Shown in pieces: positions 27,876 through 36,817 of a stretch of DNA of 64,000 nucleotides. Within the stretch, counting starts at the first letter, position 1; every line of letters starts with the position of its first letter. The notes below the pieces were generated by a model. That model ran no database searches and was not told the origin of the DNA. It worked only from the letters and a program-made list of their open reading frames with translations. Origin of the DNA: Pyruvatibacter mobilis (GTDB taxonomy: Bacteria; Pseudomonadota; Alphaproteobacteria; CGMCC-115125); NCBI RefSeq assembly GCF_012848855.1, contig NZ_CP051630.1:785501-849500 (forward strand). The letters run 5' to 3'. The position numbers and the translations under genes were made by a program.

Positions 27876-30392
27876 TCAGGAAACGCGGCCTGTTGCTTCG
27901 GCGAGCAGGGCATAGACCTTGCCGATATCCGACGACAGATAGGTCTCGCCCAGAAGCCCGTCCGGGTTCTTGTCATTGGCGTCCGTCAGCAGGGTCTCGA
28001 ACTGGTCCATGTAGCGGTCCGCGTCCTCGCGGAACTCGGCATTGGACTGGTAGCGCTCTGCGATGCGGGTGTAGGGCTCCTTGCCCTTGAGGCCCGCAAG
28101 CCTGCGGGCGAAGACGCCGCGCTCCCCGGCACGATAGCGCTTCCACAGTTCAACCGGCGGCTGGTCTTCCAAAGCGCGGTCGATGTCGATCGACAGGGAT
28201 TGCAGGGTTTCCACGATGTGGTGCGCGGCGCGCGGCATGGACTGGGCCCGGTCCTCGCGGGCGCGGGCGGCGGACAGCACGTCACCGAGACGCCATGAGC
28301 CGCGCTCCGATGCCGGGGCGGGTGTTGCAGCAGGTGCCATGGCAGGCGCAGGGGCTGTGTCCGACGGTGTGTCGGCTTGCGGTGCCTGTGAGGCGCTGGC
28401 TACAGCGCGCGTGTCGGCGGGCGGCCATGCGCCGGAGACAGGAGACCCGCCCATGCGTTCCAGCGCATCGGCCACGCTTTCGGCCACGGTGCTGATGGCG
28501 CCGATCTGTTCGGCCATGATGGTACGCAGCCGTTCGGCCTGCACGCCTGCATCTTCCGGCAGGCGGGAGAGGCGGGTGCCGAGGTCCTCGGTTGCTGCGG
28601 TCATGTCGCGGGCGGCTGTCTGGGCAGCGGTTCCGATATCGCTGAGCAGGGCCTGCAGGCGCTCGCCACTGGCATCCACGTTGCGGGTCGAGAAATCGAT
28701 GGTCTGCTGCAGATGGCCGGTGGCATCGGTCATGCGGGCCTGCATGTCCGAGGTGCGGGTCTCCATCAGGCCGGTGGTCTTCTCGATCTCGCTGGCAGCG
28801 ACGCGGGCGGCGGCGCTCAGGCGTTCGGCCTCGCGGGCGATGCGCGGACCCAGCCCCATGGCCTTGGCGTCGGCCTGGTCCAGCGCTTCGCTGATCAGGT
28901 CCGCGTGGCCGGCGATGGCCTGTTCGATCTTGCCGGCCCGGTCACGCAGATCGTTGGCCAGGGCCTCTAGCGTCTCCCGCTGCTCGGCGAAGATGCGGAC
29001 GGCGCGTTCGTTCTCAGCGGCGAGCGTGCGGCTGGTCTCGGTCAGGGCCTCGCCCTGGGTGGCGAACTGGCCCGCCAGTTCGCCCGCACGGGTGACGGCG
29101 GTCTCGGCGGTTGCGTCCAGCCGGTCGGCCTGGGCTTCCACGTTTTCGCGCACGGCCTTGGTGGAGCGGGCGACTGCTTCCATGGTCTTGGAGAGATATT
29201 CGCTGGCGCGGCCAATGCCTGCCTGCGCTTCGGTCATCTGTTCGGCGGCGCGGCCGGTGACGCCGGATACAAGTTCCACCTGGGCGCGGGTAGCTTCCAC
29301 CACCTGGGCGGATTCCTGCTCGAGCGCCTGCGCGGTGTCTGCCAGGGCCTTGCGCTCGCTACCCACGAGGTCGCGCAGGGTGCGGGCGCGCATCTCCGCC
29401 CGGGCGCTGGCGGCCTCGAGACCGTTCAGTTCACCGTTCAGGGATTTGCGGAGGTCGGCGGCGCGGGCCTCGGCCTGTTTGAGGGCCTGTTCCATGCGGC
29501 GCATCTCCGCGGAGACGGCATGGCCGACGCTGGCACTGGCGGCAATCGCTGCATCATTGGGGGCGAGCAGGGCGCGGGTCGCCTCGGCCATGTGCTCGGC
29601 GCTCATGCGCATCTGGCTGCCCCAATAGATGACCAGCGCAAAGCCCCAGATGATGGCGAGCGGGCCGAACAGGGCAGCAGCCAGCAGGGCCACGGTGATG
29701 GGCGACAGGGTGAGCAGGCCCGCCGGACCGTAATAGCCCACCGCATAGGCGGCCATGATGCCGGACCAGAAGGCACTGCCGATGGTAGCGAGATATAGCG
29801 CCGAGGAAGATGCCCTGCGCGGGGCCCGGGCAGGCTTGGCGCGGGTGCGCGCGGCGGCGGCAGCACTGGATGCATCCTGCGCCTTGTCGGTGCGGGTGTC
29901 CTTCCGCGTCTCGCCATGCAGGGGGTGCGCTTTGCCGGATTTCTGCGTGCGGGCCGGGCCGTCGCGGTCAAGGGCTGCGGACGGGACGATGGGGCGTTCG
30001 AACAAATCGTCGTCGTCCCGCGTGTCGTCTCTCGAAGGATCCCGGCCATCAGGCGACGCGGGTGCCTGCCGGGCTGTTTCAGTTGAGCCTGAGGGCGTGC
30101 CTGCCATGGACGGCGCCTCACTCCCGGTTCCGGCGGCTGCCGTCTCGTCGATGGTCGGCCGCAATTCGTGCACCGCGCCGGCGGCATTGGCCGCTGCGTC
30201 GCCGGTGTGTGTATCAGCTTCGCTCTTCTGTGATCCGGTGAAAAGGGGGCGCATGAGGCGGGGACGTTTCAGGGGGCGGTCCGGCACGGGTCCGATCCTC
30301 TTATCGACAGGCGGTGGATGACGGGAGGCAGGCGGGACCTGCGGCATGGGGACAGGCACCCGTCTGAACGAAAAACTGCCGGAAAACGGCAT
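27876..30392 (-). CDS. Large two-helix membrane coiled-coil protein, TipN-like
   Basis: An 838-residue protein: about 195 residues of proline/charged low complexity, two transmembrane segments (about 200-265, ALYLATIGSAFWSGIMAAYA and VALLAAALFGPLAIIWGFA), a long alanine/glutamate coiled coil (about 275-640) and a conserved C-terminal domain (about 715-838) with SLSIDIDRALEDQPP, WKRYRAGERGVFARRL and SSDIGKVYALLAEA. This layout matches TipN, the new-pole marker of Caulobacter, and related alphaproteobacterial proteins. It is monocistronic, convergent with the Mla operon and divergent from nnrU. The TipN call rests on architecture and a remembered C-terminal pattern. Confidence 0.6.
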   Translation of the reverse strand: MPFSGSFSFRRVPVPMPQVPPASRHPPPVDKRIGPVPDRPLKRPRLMRPLFTGSQKSEADTHTGDAAANAAGAVHELRPTIDETAAAGTGSEAPSMAGTPSGSTETARQAPASPDGRDPSRDDTRDDDDLFERPIVPSAALDRDGPARTQKSGKAHPLHGETRKDTRTDKAQDASSAAAAARTRAKPARAPRRASSSALYLATIGSAFWSGIMAAYAVGYYGPAGLLTLSPITVALLAAALFGPLAIIWGFALVIYWGSQMRMSAEHMAEATRALLAPNDAAIAASASVGHAVSAEMRRMEQALKQAEARAADLRKSLNGELNGLEAASARAEMRARTLRDLVGSERKALADTAQALEQESAQVVEATRAQVELVSGVTGRAAEQMTEAQAGIGRASEYLSKTMEAVARSTKAVRENVEAQADRLDATAETAVTRAGELAGQFATQGEALTETSRTLAAENERAVRIFAEQRETLEALANDLRDRAGKIEQAIAGHADLISEALDQADAKAMGLGPRIAREAERLSAAARVAASEIEKTTGLMETRTSDMQARMTDATGHLQQTIDFSTRNVDASGERLQALLSDIGTAAQTAARDMTAATEDLGTRLSRLPEDAGVQAERLRTIMAEQIGAISTVAESVADALERMGGSPVSGAWPPADTRAVASASQAPQADTPSDTAPAPAMAPAATPAPASERGSWRLGDVLSAARAREDRAQSMPRAAHHIVETLQSLSIDIDRALEDQPPVELWKRYRAGERGVFARRLAGLKGKEPYTRIAERYQSNAEFREDADRYMDQFETLLTDANDKNPDGLLGETYLSSDIGKVYALLAEATGRVS

Positions 30393-30650
30393 TTCGGGGG
30401 TTTTCGCGTGCGGGGCCGGTAACCATTTGTTTACTCTATCGTGGCGCCGGAAAGACTGCCAGCAGTGAAGCGGAACGAAGCAGTCAGGCGGCGGGGAAAC
30501 GATTCAGGCCCGTGGCAGGCATATGGGGGTGCATCCGGACTGGATGCACAGACCGGGTAACCGGGTAGGCTGCGGACGAATGGCAAATGGGCGGTGGCAA
30601 GGCTTCTGTGCTGCTGCCGGCCGGACGGATGGTCCGGGGAGGGGCTTTAG
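30393..30650. promoter_or_regulatory. Divergent promoter region between TipN-like and nnrU genes
   Basis: About 260 bp separate the two divergent genes. GTGCATCC (30529-30536) and GGATGCAC (30542-30549) make an 8-bp stem with a GGACT loop. The gene nnrU has GGGGAGGGG just before its ATG. I could not fit a known riboswitch: the cobalamin box was looked for and is absent. Confidence 0.35.
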
Positions 30651-31391
30651 ATGATTGCGGATCCGACACTCAACCTGGCAGCGGCGGCGGCTTGCTTCCT
30701 GGGCATTCACATCTTCATTTCCGGCACGCGCCTGCGCGACGGGCTGGTGCGGATGATCGGCGAGGGGCCCTATATGGGGCTGTTCTCGCTTCTGTCCCTA
30801 GGGGCCATCGTGTGGCTGGCCATGGCCTTCAACCGGGCCAGCGAGGAGACCTTCACCTTCCTGTGGGCGCCTGCGCCGTGGTGGCACCACTTCGCCATGA
30901 CCGCGATCCTGGTGGCGGCGATCCTGGTGGTGCTGGGCAATGTGACCAAGAGCCCGACGGCTGCGGGTGGTGATTCGGCGCTTGAGGGCGGCGACGGCAA
31001 TGACGACGGCCGGGAAGCGGGGGATGCGGCGCGCGGTATCCTGCGTATCACGCGGCACCCCTTCCTCTGGGGTGTGCTGCTGTGGGCGCTGGCCCATGTG
31101 GCGATGAACGGGGATCTCTCGTCGCTGATCTTCTTCGGGGCTTTCGCGGTGCTGGCCTTCATCGGCCCCATGCTGATTGACGCCAAGCGGGCGCGGAAGC
31201 TGGGAGACCGGTGGGACGCCTTCGCGGCGCGCACCTCCAACCTGCCATTCGGGGCCATTCTCACCGGGCGCAACAAGCTGCGGCTGGGGGAGATCGGCAT
31301 TCTGTGGCCGCTGGTGGGTGTCGGGCTCTATCTGGCGCTGGCATTCGGCCATGAATGGCTGTTCGGTGTCAGCGCGTTACCGGTTCGTTAG
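30651..31391 (+). CDS. NnrU family membrane protein
   Basis: A 246-residue protein with about six hydrophobic helices. Family motifs are HIFISGTRLRDGLVRMIGEGPYMG near the N-terminus and RITRHPFLWGVLLWALAHVAMNGD (about 125-148). A charged, glycine-rich loop (about 105-120) splits the two halves. NnrU was named from denitrification regulons, but its biochemistry is not established and no denitrification genes lie here; the HPFLWG segment recalls isoprenylcysteine methyltransferase-like membrane enzymes. Confidence 0.85.
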   Translation: MIADPTLNLAAAAACFLGIHIFISGTRLRDGLVRMIGEGPYMGLFSLLSLGAIVWLAMAFNRASEETFTFLWAPAPWWHHFAMTAILVAAILVVLGNVTKSPTAAGGDSALEGGDGNDDGREAGDAARGILRITRHPFLWGVLLWALAHVAMNGDLSSLIFFGAFAVLAFIGPMLIDAKRARKLGDRWDAFAARTSNLPFGAILTGRNKLRLGEIGILWPLVGVGLYLALAFGHEWLFGVSALPVR

Positions 31392-31512
31392 GCATAAGGG
31401 CAATTGGCGGCGGGGGAGTGTGATCCGGATTGCGTGTATGCGGTGCTTTTAACAATTCCTACGTGCTTGGGACGTAGCCTTTGCAGGCTGTTCTGATTCG
31501 GAAGGAAACCGT

Positions 31513-31902
31513 ATGCAGCCCGCCACTGCTCACAATTCCTGCGCCCCCGTGATGGCCGAGAACCGGCCGATCGACCTGGTGCACCTCTCCAAGTTCACCA
31601 TGGGCCGCCGGGACCTCGAAGCCGAGATTCTCGGCCTGTTCCGTCAGCAGCTTGCGGTCAGCCTGCAAAAGCTGGCCGACCTTGCCAAGCAGCCGGTTGA
31701 TGACAAGGCCTGGAAGGAAGCGGCTCACACGCTGAAGGGGTCCGCCCGCGGCGTCGGTGCCTGGGCACTGGCCGATGTGACCGCGCAGGCCGAAGTGCTG
31801 ACCGCGCCGGATGCCCGCCTTGCCATCATCAGCGACCTCGACACGCTGGTGCTGTCCGCCACGGGCTTCATCGACGAGCTGCTGGAAGACTGGCAGGCCT
31901 GA
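31513..31902 (+). CDS. Hpt-domain histidine phosphotransfer protein
   Basis: A 129-residue four-helix protein. The phospho-accepting histidine is in AAHTLKGSARGVGA (about residue 73), the usual HxLKGxA pattern. It would pass phosphate between a hybrid histidine kinase and a response regulator in the cytoplasm. There is no kinase or regulator gene beside it, so it is an orphan. ATG 31513 follows GGAAGGAAA. It converges with the tetR-like gene. Confidence 0.85.
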   Translation: MQPATAHNSCAPVMAENRPIDLVHLSKFTMGRRDLEAEILGLFRQQLAVSLQKLADLAKQPVDDKAWKEAAHTLKGSARGVGAWALADVTAQAEVLTAPDARLAIISDLDTLVLSATGFIDELLEDWQA

Positions 31903-31921
31903 CGATCCTCAGCGGCGGCAC

Positions 31922-32515
31922 TCAGGGTGTCGCCGCGGCACGGATGAGGGCGCGCAGGGCACCGGGGAAGGCGTCCTGCGAATGTCCGAATGTCTGTGCA
32001 CCGAATATCTTTTCAAGCGTTGTCTGCGACAGGGCGTAATAGTTGATCGCGCCCAGAAGCTGGTAGGTCACGGCGAGCAGTTCGCCGTCGGACCTGTCCG
32101 CATTGCCGGGCAGGTCGCGGGCTAGTTTGATCAGCATTTCCAGAAACGGCTTCAGGTACCAGGATCGGGCCTGGTCGGCACGGCCGACATTGTCCATGAG
32201 CTCGCGCATCACCAGGCGGGCGACGTCTGATGCGCCGTCGCCATCGCCGTAAAGCGCCATGAACACCTGCTCGAACCGTTCCTCCGGCGAGGCCGCGGAT
32301 GACGGCACAGCGGCCAGGCGCTCGGTCATGCTGTCATTGATGAGCGCCAGCACCTCCCCATAGAGCTTCTCCTTGGTGCCGAAATGGTGCAGCAGCGCCT
32401 GCTTGGTCAGCCCCAGTTCGCGGGCGATCTGGGCGATGCTGGCACCGTAAAACCCCTTTTCCGCAAAGAGCTTGAGGGCCGACTGGAGCAGGTCTTCACG
32501 GGTGGATGTCGTCAC
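31922..32515 (-). CDS. TetR-family transcriptional regulator
   Basis: A 197-residue repressor. The N-terminal helix-turn-helix is clear: LFAEKGFYGASIAQIARELGLTKQALLHHFGTKEKLY (about 18-54). The ligand-binding C-terminal half has no named match. It is divergent from an enoyl-CoA hydratase-like gene, and two palindromes lie in the 143-bp gap, so it very likely represses that gene and itself. An acyl-CoA is a likely effector by analogy with other TetR/crotonase pairs. Confidence 0.88.
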   Translation of the reverse strand: MTTSTREDLLQSALKLFAEKGFYGASIAQIARELGLTKQALLHHFGTKEKLYGEVLALINDSMTERLAAVPSSAASPEERFEQVFMALYGDGDGASDVARLVMRELMDNVGRADQARSWYLKPFLEMLIKLARDLPGNADRSDGELLAVTYQLLGAINYYALSQTTLEKIFGAQTFGHSQDAFPGALRALIRAAATP

Positions 32516-32543
32516 GGGCGAGGTCCATTGGTCTGGGTACGGG

Positions 32544-32588
32544 TTGACTCCCTACCGATCGGTAGGCACAATCTTACCGTTCGGTAAG
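32544..32588 (+). promoter_or_regulatory. Crotonase-gene promoter with two TetR-type operators
   Basis: TTGACT (32544-32549) and CACAAT (32567-32572) are spaced by 17 bp. The spacer carries the perfect palindrome CCTACCGATCGGTAGG (32551-32566), and CTTACCGTTCGGTAAG (32573-32588) starts right after the -10. The two sites share the half-site TACCG and their centres are 22 bp apart, so bound repressor would cover the promoter. Confidence 0.8.
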
Positions 32589-32658
32589 TTCAATGTGATC
32601 AATGGGTGACGCGGCTGCGAAGGTCAAGCGGGCTGCCTCACCACAGAGGAGAAACGGA

Positions 32659-33549
32659 ATGTCAGATGATGCGGTGACGCTGTCAAAGGCGGATGGGATT
32701 GCGACCATCACCCTCAACCGGCCGGCAAAGTACAACACGCTGATGCCGGAGGTGCTGCAGGGGCTGGACGCGCATCTGCGCGACGCCAATCTGGACGAGG
32801 ATGTGAAAGTCATCGTGCTGGAAGGGGCGGGAGACAGTTTTTGCGGCGGGTTCGATTTCTCGAACGGGCTCGAGCATTACGGCAACATCCAGGAGAAGGA
32901 CTATGATCCCGGCCTGGATGTGATCTCCGTCACCGGTCAGCACACCTCCTATCTGCAGACCTTCATGGCCCTGTGGCGCGGCAGCAAGCCGACCATCGCC
33001 AAGGTGCATGGCTATTGCGTGGGCGGCGGGTCGGAGATGGCCCTGTGCGCTGACCTGGTCGTGGCATCTGAGGATGCACGCTTCGGCACGCCCTATTCAC
33101 GGGTGTGGGGTGCGCATCTGAGCGGCATGTGGATCTACAGGCTGGGTCTTGCCAAGGCCAAGTACTATGCGCTCACCGGTGAATGGGTGAGTGGCCGGGA
33201 GGCCGCCGACATGGACCTGATCAATTTCGCCGTGCCGCTCGAGGAGCTGGATACGACGGTGGATGAGCTGGCGCGCAAGCTGACCCGGATCCCGCTGACG
33301 CAGCTTGCCACCATGAAGCTGGTGGTGAACCAGACCTACGACAATATGGGCCTGCAGAGCACGCAGACGCTGGGGCCGATCCTTGACGGCATCATGCGCA
33401 ACACGCCGGAGGGACGGCAGTTCGTGCGTGATGCCATGGCCGGCGGCGTGAAGGCGGCGGTGACACGGCGTGACGGGCCGTTCGGCGATTACAGCCAAGG
33501 CAAGCCGGAAGACAAGCCGCGGCTCAAGTCCAAGCTCGGGCTGGGCTGA
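32659..33549 (+). CDS. Enoyl-CoA hydratase/isomerase (crotonase) family protein
   Basis: A 296-residue crotonase-fold enzyme. The oxyanion-hole segments are GAGDSFCGGFDFS (about 57-69) and KVHGYCVGGGSEMALCADLVVA (about 115-136). It is about 35 residues longer than short enoyl-CoA hydratases because of an insert near 75-100. The glutamate pair of classic hydratases is not obvious, so hydration is not certain. ATG 32659 follows AGAGGAGA; an in-frame ATG at 32602 is too far upstream and overlaps the promoter. It is controlled by the divergent TetR gene. Confidence 0.85.
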   Translation: MSDDAVTLSKADGIATITLNRPAKYNTLMPEVLQGLDAHLRDANLDEDVKVIVLEGAGDSFCGGFDFSNGLEHYGNIQEKDYDPGLDVISVTGQHTSYLQTFMALWRGSKPTIAKVHGYCVGGGSEMALCADLVVASEDARFGTPYSRVWGAHLSGMWIYRLGLAKAKYYALTGEWVSGREAADMDLINFAVPLEELDTTVDELARKLTRIPLTQLATMKLVVNQTYDNMGLQSTQTLGPILDGIMRNTPEGRQFVRDAMAGGVKAAVTRRDGPFGDYSQGKPEDKPRLKSKLGLG

Positions 33550-33670
33550 TCTCGGTCCCGGTTTCCCCGGCCGTCCCCGGCAGGCGTTCACGCCGCAGCC
33601 GGGGGCGGCTAGGCTGCCTTCAACACATCCGGCGGGCATTGCCCGTCAGATAAATCAAAGGGAGTCAGGA

Positions 33671-34270
33671 ATGACGGACAGCACACATGTGGACGGGCTG
33701 AAACGCGAGGATCTTGCGGAGCTGGAGGGGGTGTTCCAGCTTGTCGAAGGCGCGATGGGGTTTCTCCCCAATTCCATGCTGATCATGGCACGCAAGCCGG
33801 GGCTGGTTGAGGCCTTTGCCGGGCTGGGGCTTGCGGTGCAGGGGCCGTCGGCGCTGCCGGATGAGATCAAGCGCATGGCGGCTTTCATGGCGAGCCGGGC
33901 CGCGGGCTGTGTTTATTGCCAGACGCATACGCATCATCAGGCCGCCAATGCGGGCATCAGCGCCGACAAGCTGGAGGCGCTGTGGGACTATGAGACGTCC
34001 GACTTGTTCTCTGAGGCGGAGCGGTCGGCGCTGCGGGTGGCGCAATCGGCGGCGCAGGTGCCGAACGCTGTGACGGGGGCTGACATGTCGGCGCTGAAGC
34101 AGCATTTCAGCGATGAGCAGATTGTCGATCTGGTGGCGGTCATTTCCCTGTTCGGCTTCCTCAACCGGTGGAACGACACGTTCGCCACGGCGCTTGAGGA
34201 GGAGCCGTCGGCCCACGCGGCAGCGCATATGGCGGCGCATGGGTGGGACGCGGGCAAGCACGCCCGCTGA
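33671..34270 (+). CDS. AhpD-like carboxymuconolactone decarboxylase family protein
   Basis: A 199-residue helical protein. CVYCQTHTHH (about residues 78-87) gives the CxxC and nearby histidine of the AhpD active site, as in alkylhydroperoxidase and peroxidase-related proteins. EVFQLVEGAMGFLPNSMLIMARKP-like text at the N-terminus, with FLPNSM, is typical of the peroxidase-related subgroup. ATG 33671 has AAAGGGAG upstream. It probably reduces peroxides through its cysteines. It lies 121 bp after the crotonase and may or may not be co-transcribed. Confidence 0.82.
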   Translation: MTDSTHVDGLKREDLAELEGVFQLVEGAMGFLPNSMLIMARKPGLVEAFAGLGLAVQGPSALPDEIKRMAAFMASRAAGCVYCQTHTHHQAANAGISADKLEALWDYETSDLFSEAERSALRVAQSAAQVPNAVTGADMSALKQHFSDEQIVDLVAVISLFGFLNRWNDTFATALEEEPSAHAAAHMAAHGWDAGKHAR

Positions 34271-34456
34271 GGTGCGTTCCAGCGCGCCTAACCCCCCGGA
34301 AGCCTTGGGTTTTCAACAGTTGGGTGACAGGGGCGTTGAGCCTTCATTAACCATTCGGGCGCACTGTCGGTCACACAGGTGAATGACAGGCTGCCGCCCA
34401 TGCGCCCTGCCTTTGGCGGGGGTGTGGCGGCGCCGGCTCGAAAGGCGTTGAGGCCA

Positions 34457-35536
34457 ATGACCCTTCAGGATTCGAAACTCCCGCAGGCGGGTGCCGCGGG
34501 TGCCGTGCCGACAGGCAAGAGCGGCGGTCCGGCGCGCGTGTGCGTTGTCGGCGGCGCGGGCTATGTGGGCTCGGTACTGGTGCGCACGCTGCTGGCGCGC
34601 GGCTATGGCGTGACGGTGCTCGACAATTTCCTCTACGACCACGCGCTGTCGGTGGAAGGCATCTATGACGAACCGGGCTACCGGCTGGTCAACGGTGATC
34701 TGCGCCGGGCTGACGTGGTGGCGCAGGCGCTCGATGGCGTGGACCACGTGGTGCTGCTGGCGTCGCTGGTGGGCGATCCGATCTCGAAGAAATATCCGGA
34801 GCTGACACGCTCGGTGAACCTTGACGGCAGCCAGGCGCTGTTTGCTGCACTGGACACCCATGACATCGACCGCTTCGTGTTCACCTCCACCTGCTCGAAT
34901 TACGGGCTGATGGACGACAACACGCTGGCGGATGAGACCTCGAGCCTGAACCCCTTGTCGCTTTATGCGGAAACCAAGGTGGGGTTTGAACAATTCGTGC
35001 TCGGACAATTGGACAGCCACAAGGTGTGTCCGACGCTGCTGCGTATCGCTACGGCGTTCGGCATGAGCCAGCGCATGCGGTTTGATCTCACGGTCAACGA
35101 GTTTGGTCGGGCGATGGCGATGAAGACGCCGCTGGATGTCTATGACAAGGACACCTGGCGGCCCTACGCCCATGTGCGCGACATCTCGGGTGCCATCATC
35201 AAGGTGCTGGAAAGCGACAGCGCCAAGGTGAAGGGCGAGGTCTTCAATGTGGGTTCGGACGACAACAACTACACCAAGGCGATGCTGGTGGAGGAATTCC
35301 TGCGCCATGTGGATGCGCCGGTAGCGTTCGTGGAGAAGGGGGCAGATGCGCGCAACTACCGTGTGTCGTTTGCCAAGATCCGCACTCAGCTCGGCTTTGA
35401 GGCGCAGCACTCGGTGGCGGAATTCGTGCCGCAGCTCATCAGCGCCGTGCAGGACGGGCTGTATGGCCGGGCGGACACGCTGAAGACCTATTACGGCAAT
35501 TACCAGGTGCGCGACGGGGTGCCGGACACGCTGTGA
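34457..35536 (+). CDS. NAD-dependent sugar-nucleotide epimerase/dehydratase (SDR), first gene of the nonulosonate operon
   Basis: A 359-residue extended SDR. The dinucleotide motif is VVGGAGYVGSVLVRTLL (about 30-46), and the catalytic YxxxK is YAETK. The serine motif reads TSTCSNYG, not the TDE of RmlB-type 4,6-dehydratases, so a dehydratase role is uncertain. ATG 34457 has GAGG 5 bp before it; GTG 34379 would add 26 proline/alanine-rich residues. It heads a run of coupled genes that make a nonulosonic acid and probably shapes the hexosamine precursor, as LegB does in legionaminic acid synthesis. Confidence 0.78.
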   Translation: MTLQDSKLPQAGAAGAVPTGKSGGPARVCVVGGAGYVGSVLVRTLLARGYGVTVLDNFLYDHALSVEGIYDEPGYRLVNGDLRRADVVAQALDGVDHVVLLASLVGDPISKKYPELTRSVNLDGSQALFAALDTHDIDRFVFTSTCSNYGLMDDNTLADETSSLNPLSLYAETKVGFEQFVLGQLDSHKVCPTLLRIATAFGMSQRMRFDLTVNEFGRAMAMKTPLDVYDKDTWRPYAHVRDISGAIIKVLESDSAKVKGEVFNVGSDDNNYTKAMLVEEFLRHVDAPVAFVEKGADARNYRVSFAKIRTQLGFEAQHSVAEFVPQLISAVQDGLYGRADTLKTYYGNYQVRDGVPDTL

Positions 35537-35584
35537 CCGGCGCTGTGCAATTCTTCAGGCCATCCGTGTAGGGAGCGTTAAGTG

Positions 35585-36817
35585 ATGTCAGGGGCCGCGG
35601 CTGAAGATTTTTCCAACACATCCGGACCGGGCATGAGCAAGCCCGGCCTGCCGGAGCAGGTGGTGGCCGCGGTGCGCGCCGTGCTGGGCGACGGAGCCGG
35701 GCCGTTTCCGCTGCATGAGCCCGAGATCGGGCCGCTTGAAGCGCAATACATCAATGAGTGCGTCGGCTCCGGCTGGGTTTCCACGGTGGGGCCGTTCGTC
35801 GACCGGCTGGAAGCGGCGCTAGGCGAATTGTGTGGGGTCGAGAACGTGTTCGCCACGTCCGCCGGCACGGCGGCATTGCATCTGGCGCTGGCAGCACTTG
35901 GTGTTGGTGAGGGGGACGAGGTGATCGTCCCGTCGCTGTCCTTCGTCGCGACTGCGAATGCCGTGAGCTATACGGGGGCGATCCCGCATTTCGCGGATGC
36001 GGATGAATGGACGCTGGGCCTTGATCCGCGCGCGCTGAAGAAACACATGGACGAGGCCTGCGTGATGCAGGCGGGTGACTGCCGCAACAAGGCAACGGGG
36101 CGGCGGATTGCGGCCATCGTGGTGATGCACGCGTTTGGCCACCCGGCCGAGATGGACGCGCTGCAGGACGTGGCCGACCAGTGGGGTGTGCCGCTGGTGG
36201 AGGATGCCGCGGAAGCGCTGGGCTCCTCCTATGAGGGCAAGCCCGCGGGCAGCCTGTCGCGCATTGCGGCTCTGTCGTTCAACGGCAACAAGATCGCGAC
36301 CGCCGGCGGCGGCGGGGCGGTGCTGACCAATGACGCTGAGCTTGCCGCGCGGGTGCGGCATCTGGGGTCGACGGCCAAGCTGCCGCACAAATGGGAATAT
36401 GTGCACGACGAGACCGGCTTCAATTATCGCATGCCGAGCCTTAACGCGGCGCTGCTGCTGGCGCAGGTGGAGCGGCTTGATGATTTCATCAAGCGCAAGC
36501 GGCGGCTGGCGGCACGCTATGCGGCGAGCTTCTGCTCAGTGCAGGGGGCGGACTTCATGGGGCAGCCGCCGGGGGCGCGGTCCAATTACTGGCTCAACAC
36601 GATCCGCCTTGCAGTGGCGACGCGGCCGGAGCGGGACGCGGTGCTGGAGGCGCTGATCTCCGACGGCATCCTGGCGCGGCCCGTGTGGGAGCCTTTGCAC
36701 AATCTGCCGATGTTCCGCACCTGTCCGACGGCGGACCTGTCGGTGACCGAGCGGCTGTCCGGTCAGCTCATCAATTTGCCGTCGAGCCCCAAGCTGCAGG
36801 ATTTGCTGCATGATTGA
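35585..36817 (+). CDS. DegT/DnrJ/EryC1-family sugar aminotransferase, LegC-like
   Basis: A 410-residue PLP aminotransferase. The Schiff-base lysine is in SFNGNKIATAGGGG (about residue 237), and the DegT family segments ATSAGTAALHLALAALGVGEGDEVIVPSLSF and EDAAEALGSSYEG are clear. The N-terminal FPLHEPEIGPLEAQY and CVGSGWVSTVG segments match the LegC-type group linked with NeuB-like synthases. It would aminate the 4-keto sugar nucleotide. ATG 35585 follows GGGAG; GTG 35582 is also possible. It overlaps the next gene by 8 bp. Confidence 0.85.
   Translation: MSGAAAEDFSNTSGPGMSKPGLPEQVVAAVRAVLGDGAGPFPLHEPEIGPLEAQYINECVGSGWVSTVGPFVDRLEAALGELCGVENVFATSAGTAALHLALAALGVGEGDEVIVPSLSFVATANAVSYTGAIPHFADADEWTLGLDPRALKKHMDEACVMQAGDCRNKATGRRIAAIVVMHAFGHPAEMDALQDVADQWGVPLVEDAAEALGSSYEGKPAGSLSRIAALSFNGNKIATAGGGGAVLTNDAELAARVRHLGSTAKLPHKWEYVHDETGFNYRMPSLNAALLLAQVERLDDFIKRKRRLAARYAASFCSVQGADFMGQPPGARSNYWLNTIRLAVATRPERDAVLEALISDGILARPVWEPLHNLPMFRTCPTADLSVTERLSGQLINLPSSPKLQDLLHD

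Noticed and set aside
28183-29628. 481-codon plus-strand frame inside the TipN-like gene
   Set aside because: Serine/arginine-rich antisense of an alanine/glutamate coiled coil; no recognisable domain.
30481-30650. Possible cobalamin or other riboswitch upstream of nnrU
   Set aside because: There is a simple 8-bp hairpin only; the conserved B12-box and other core elements are missing.
34379-34456. GTG 34379 as start of the SDR gene
   Set aside because: It adds 26 low-complexity residues before the Rossmann fold and has no good ribosome site; ATG 34457 has GAGG at the right distance.
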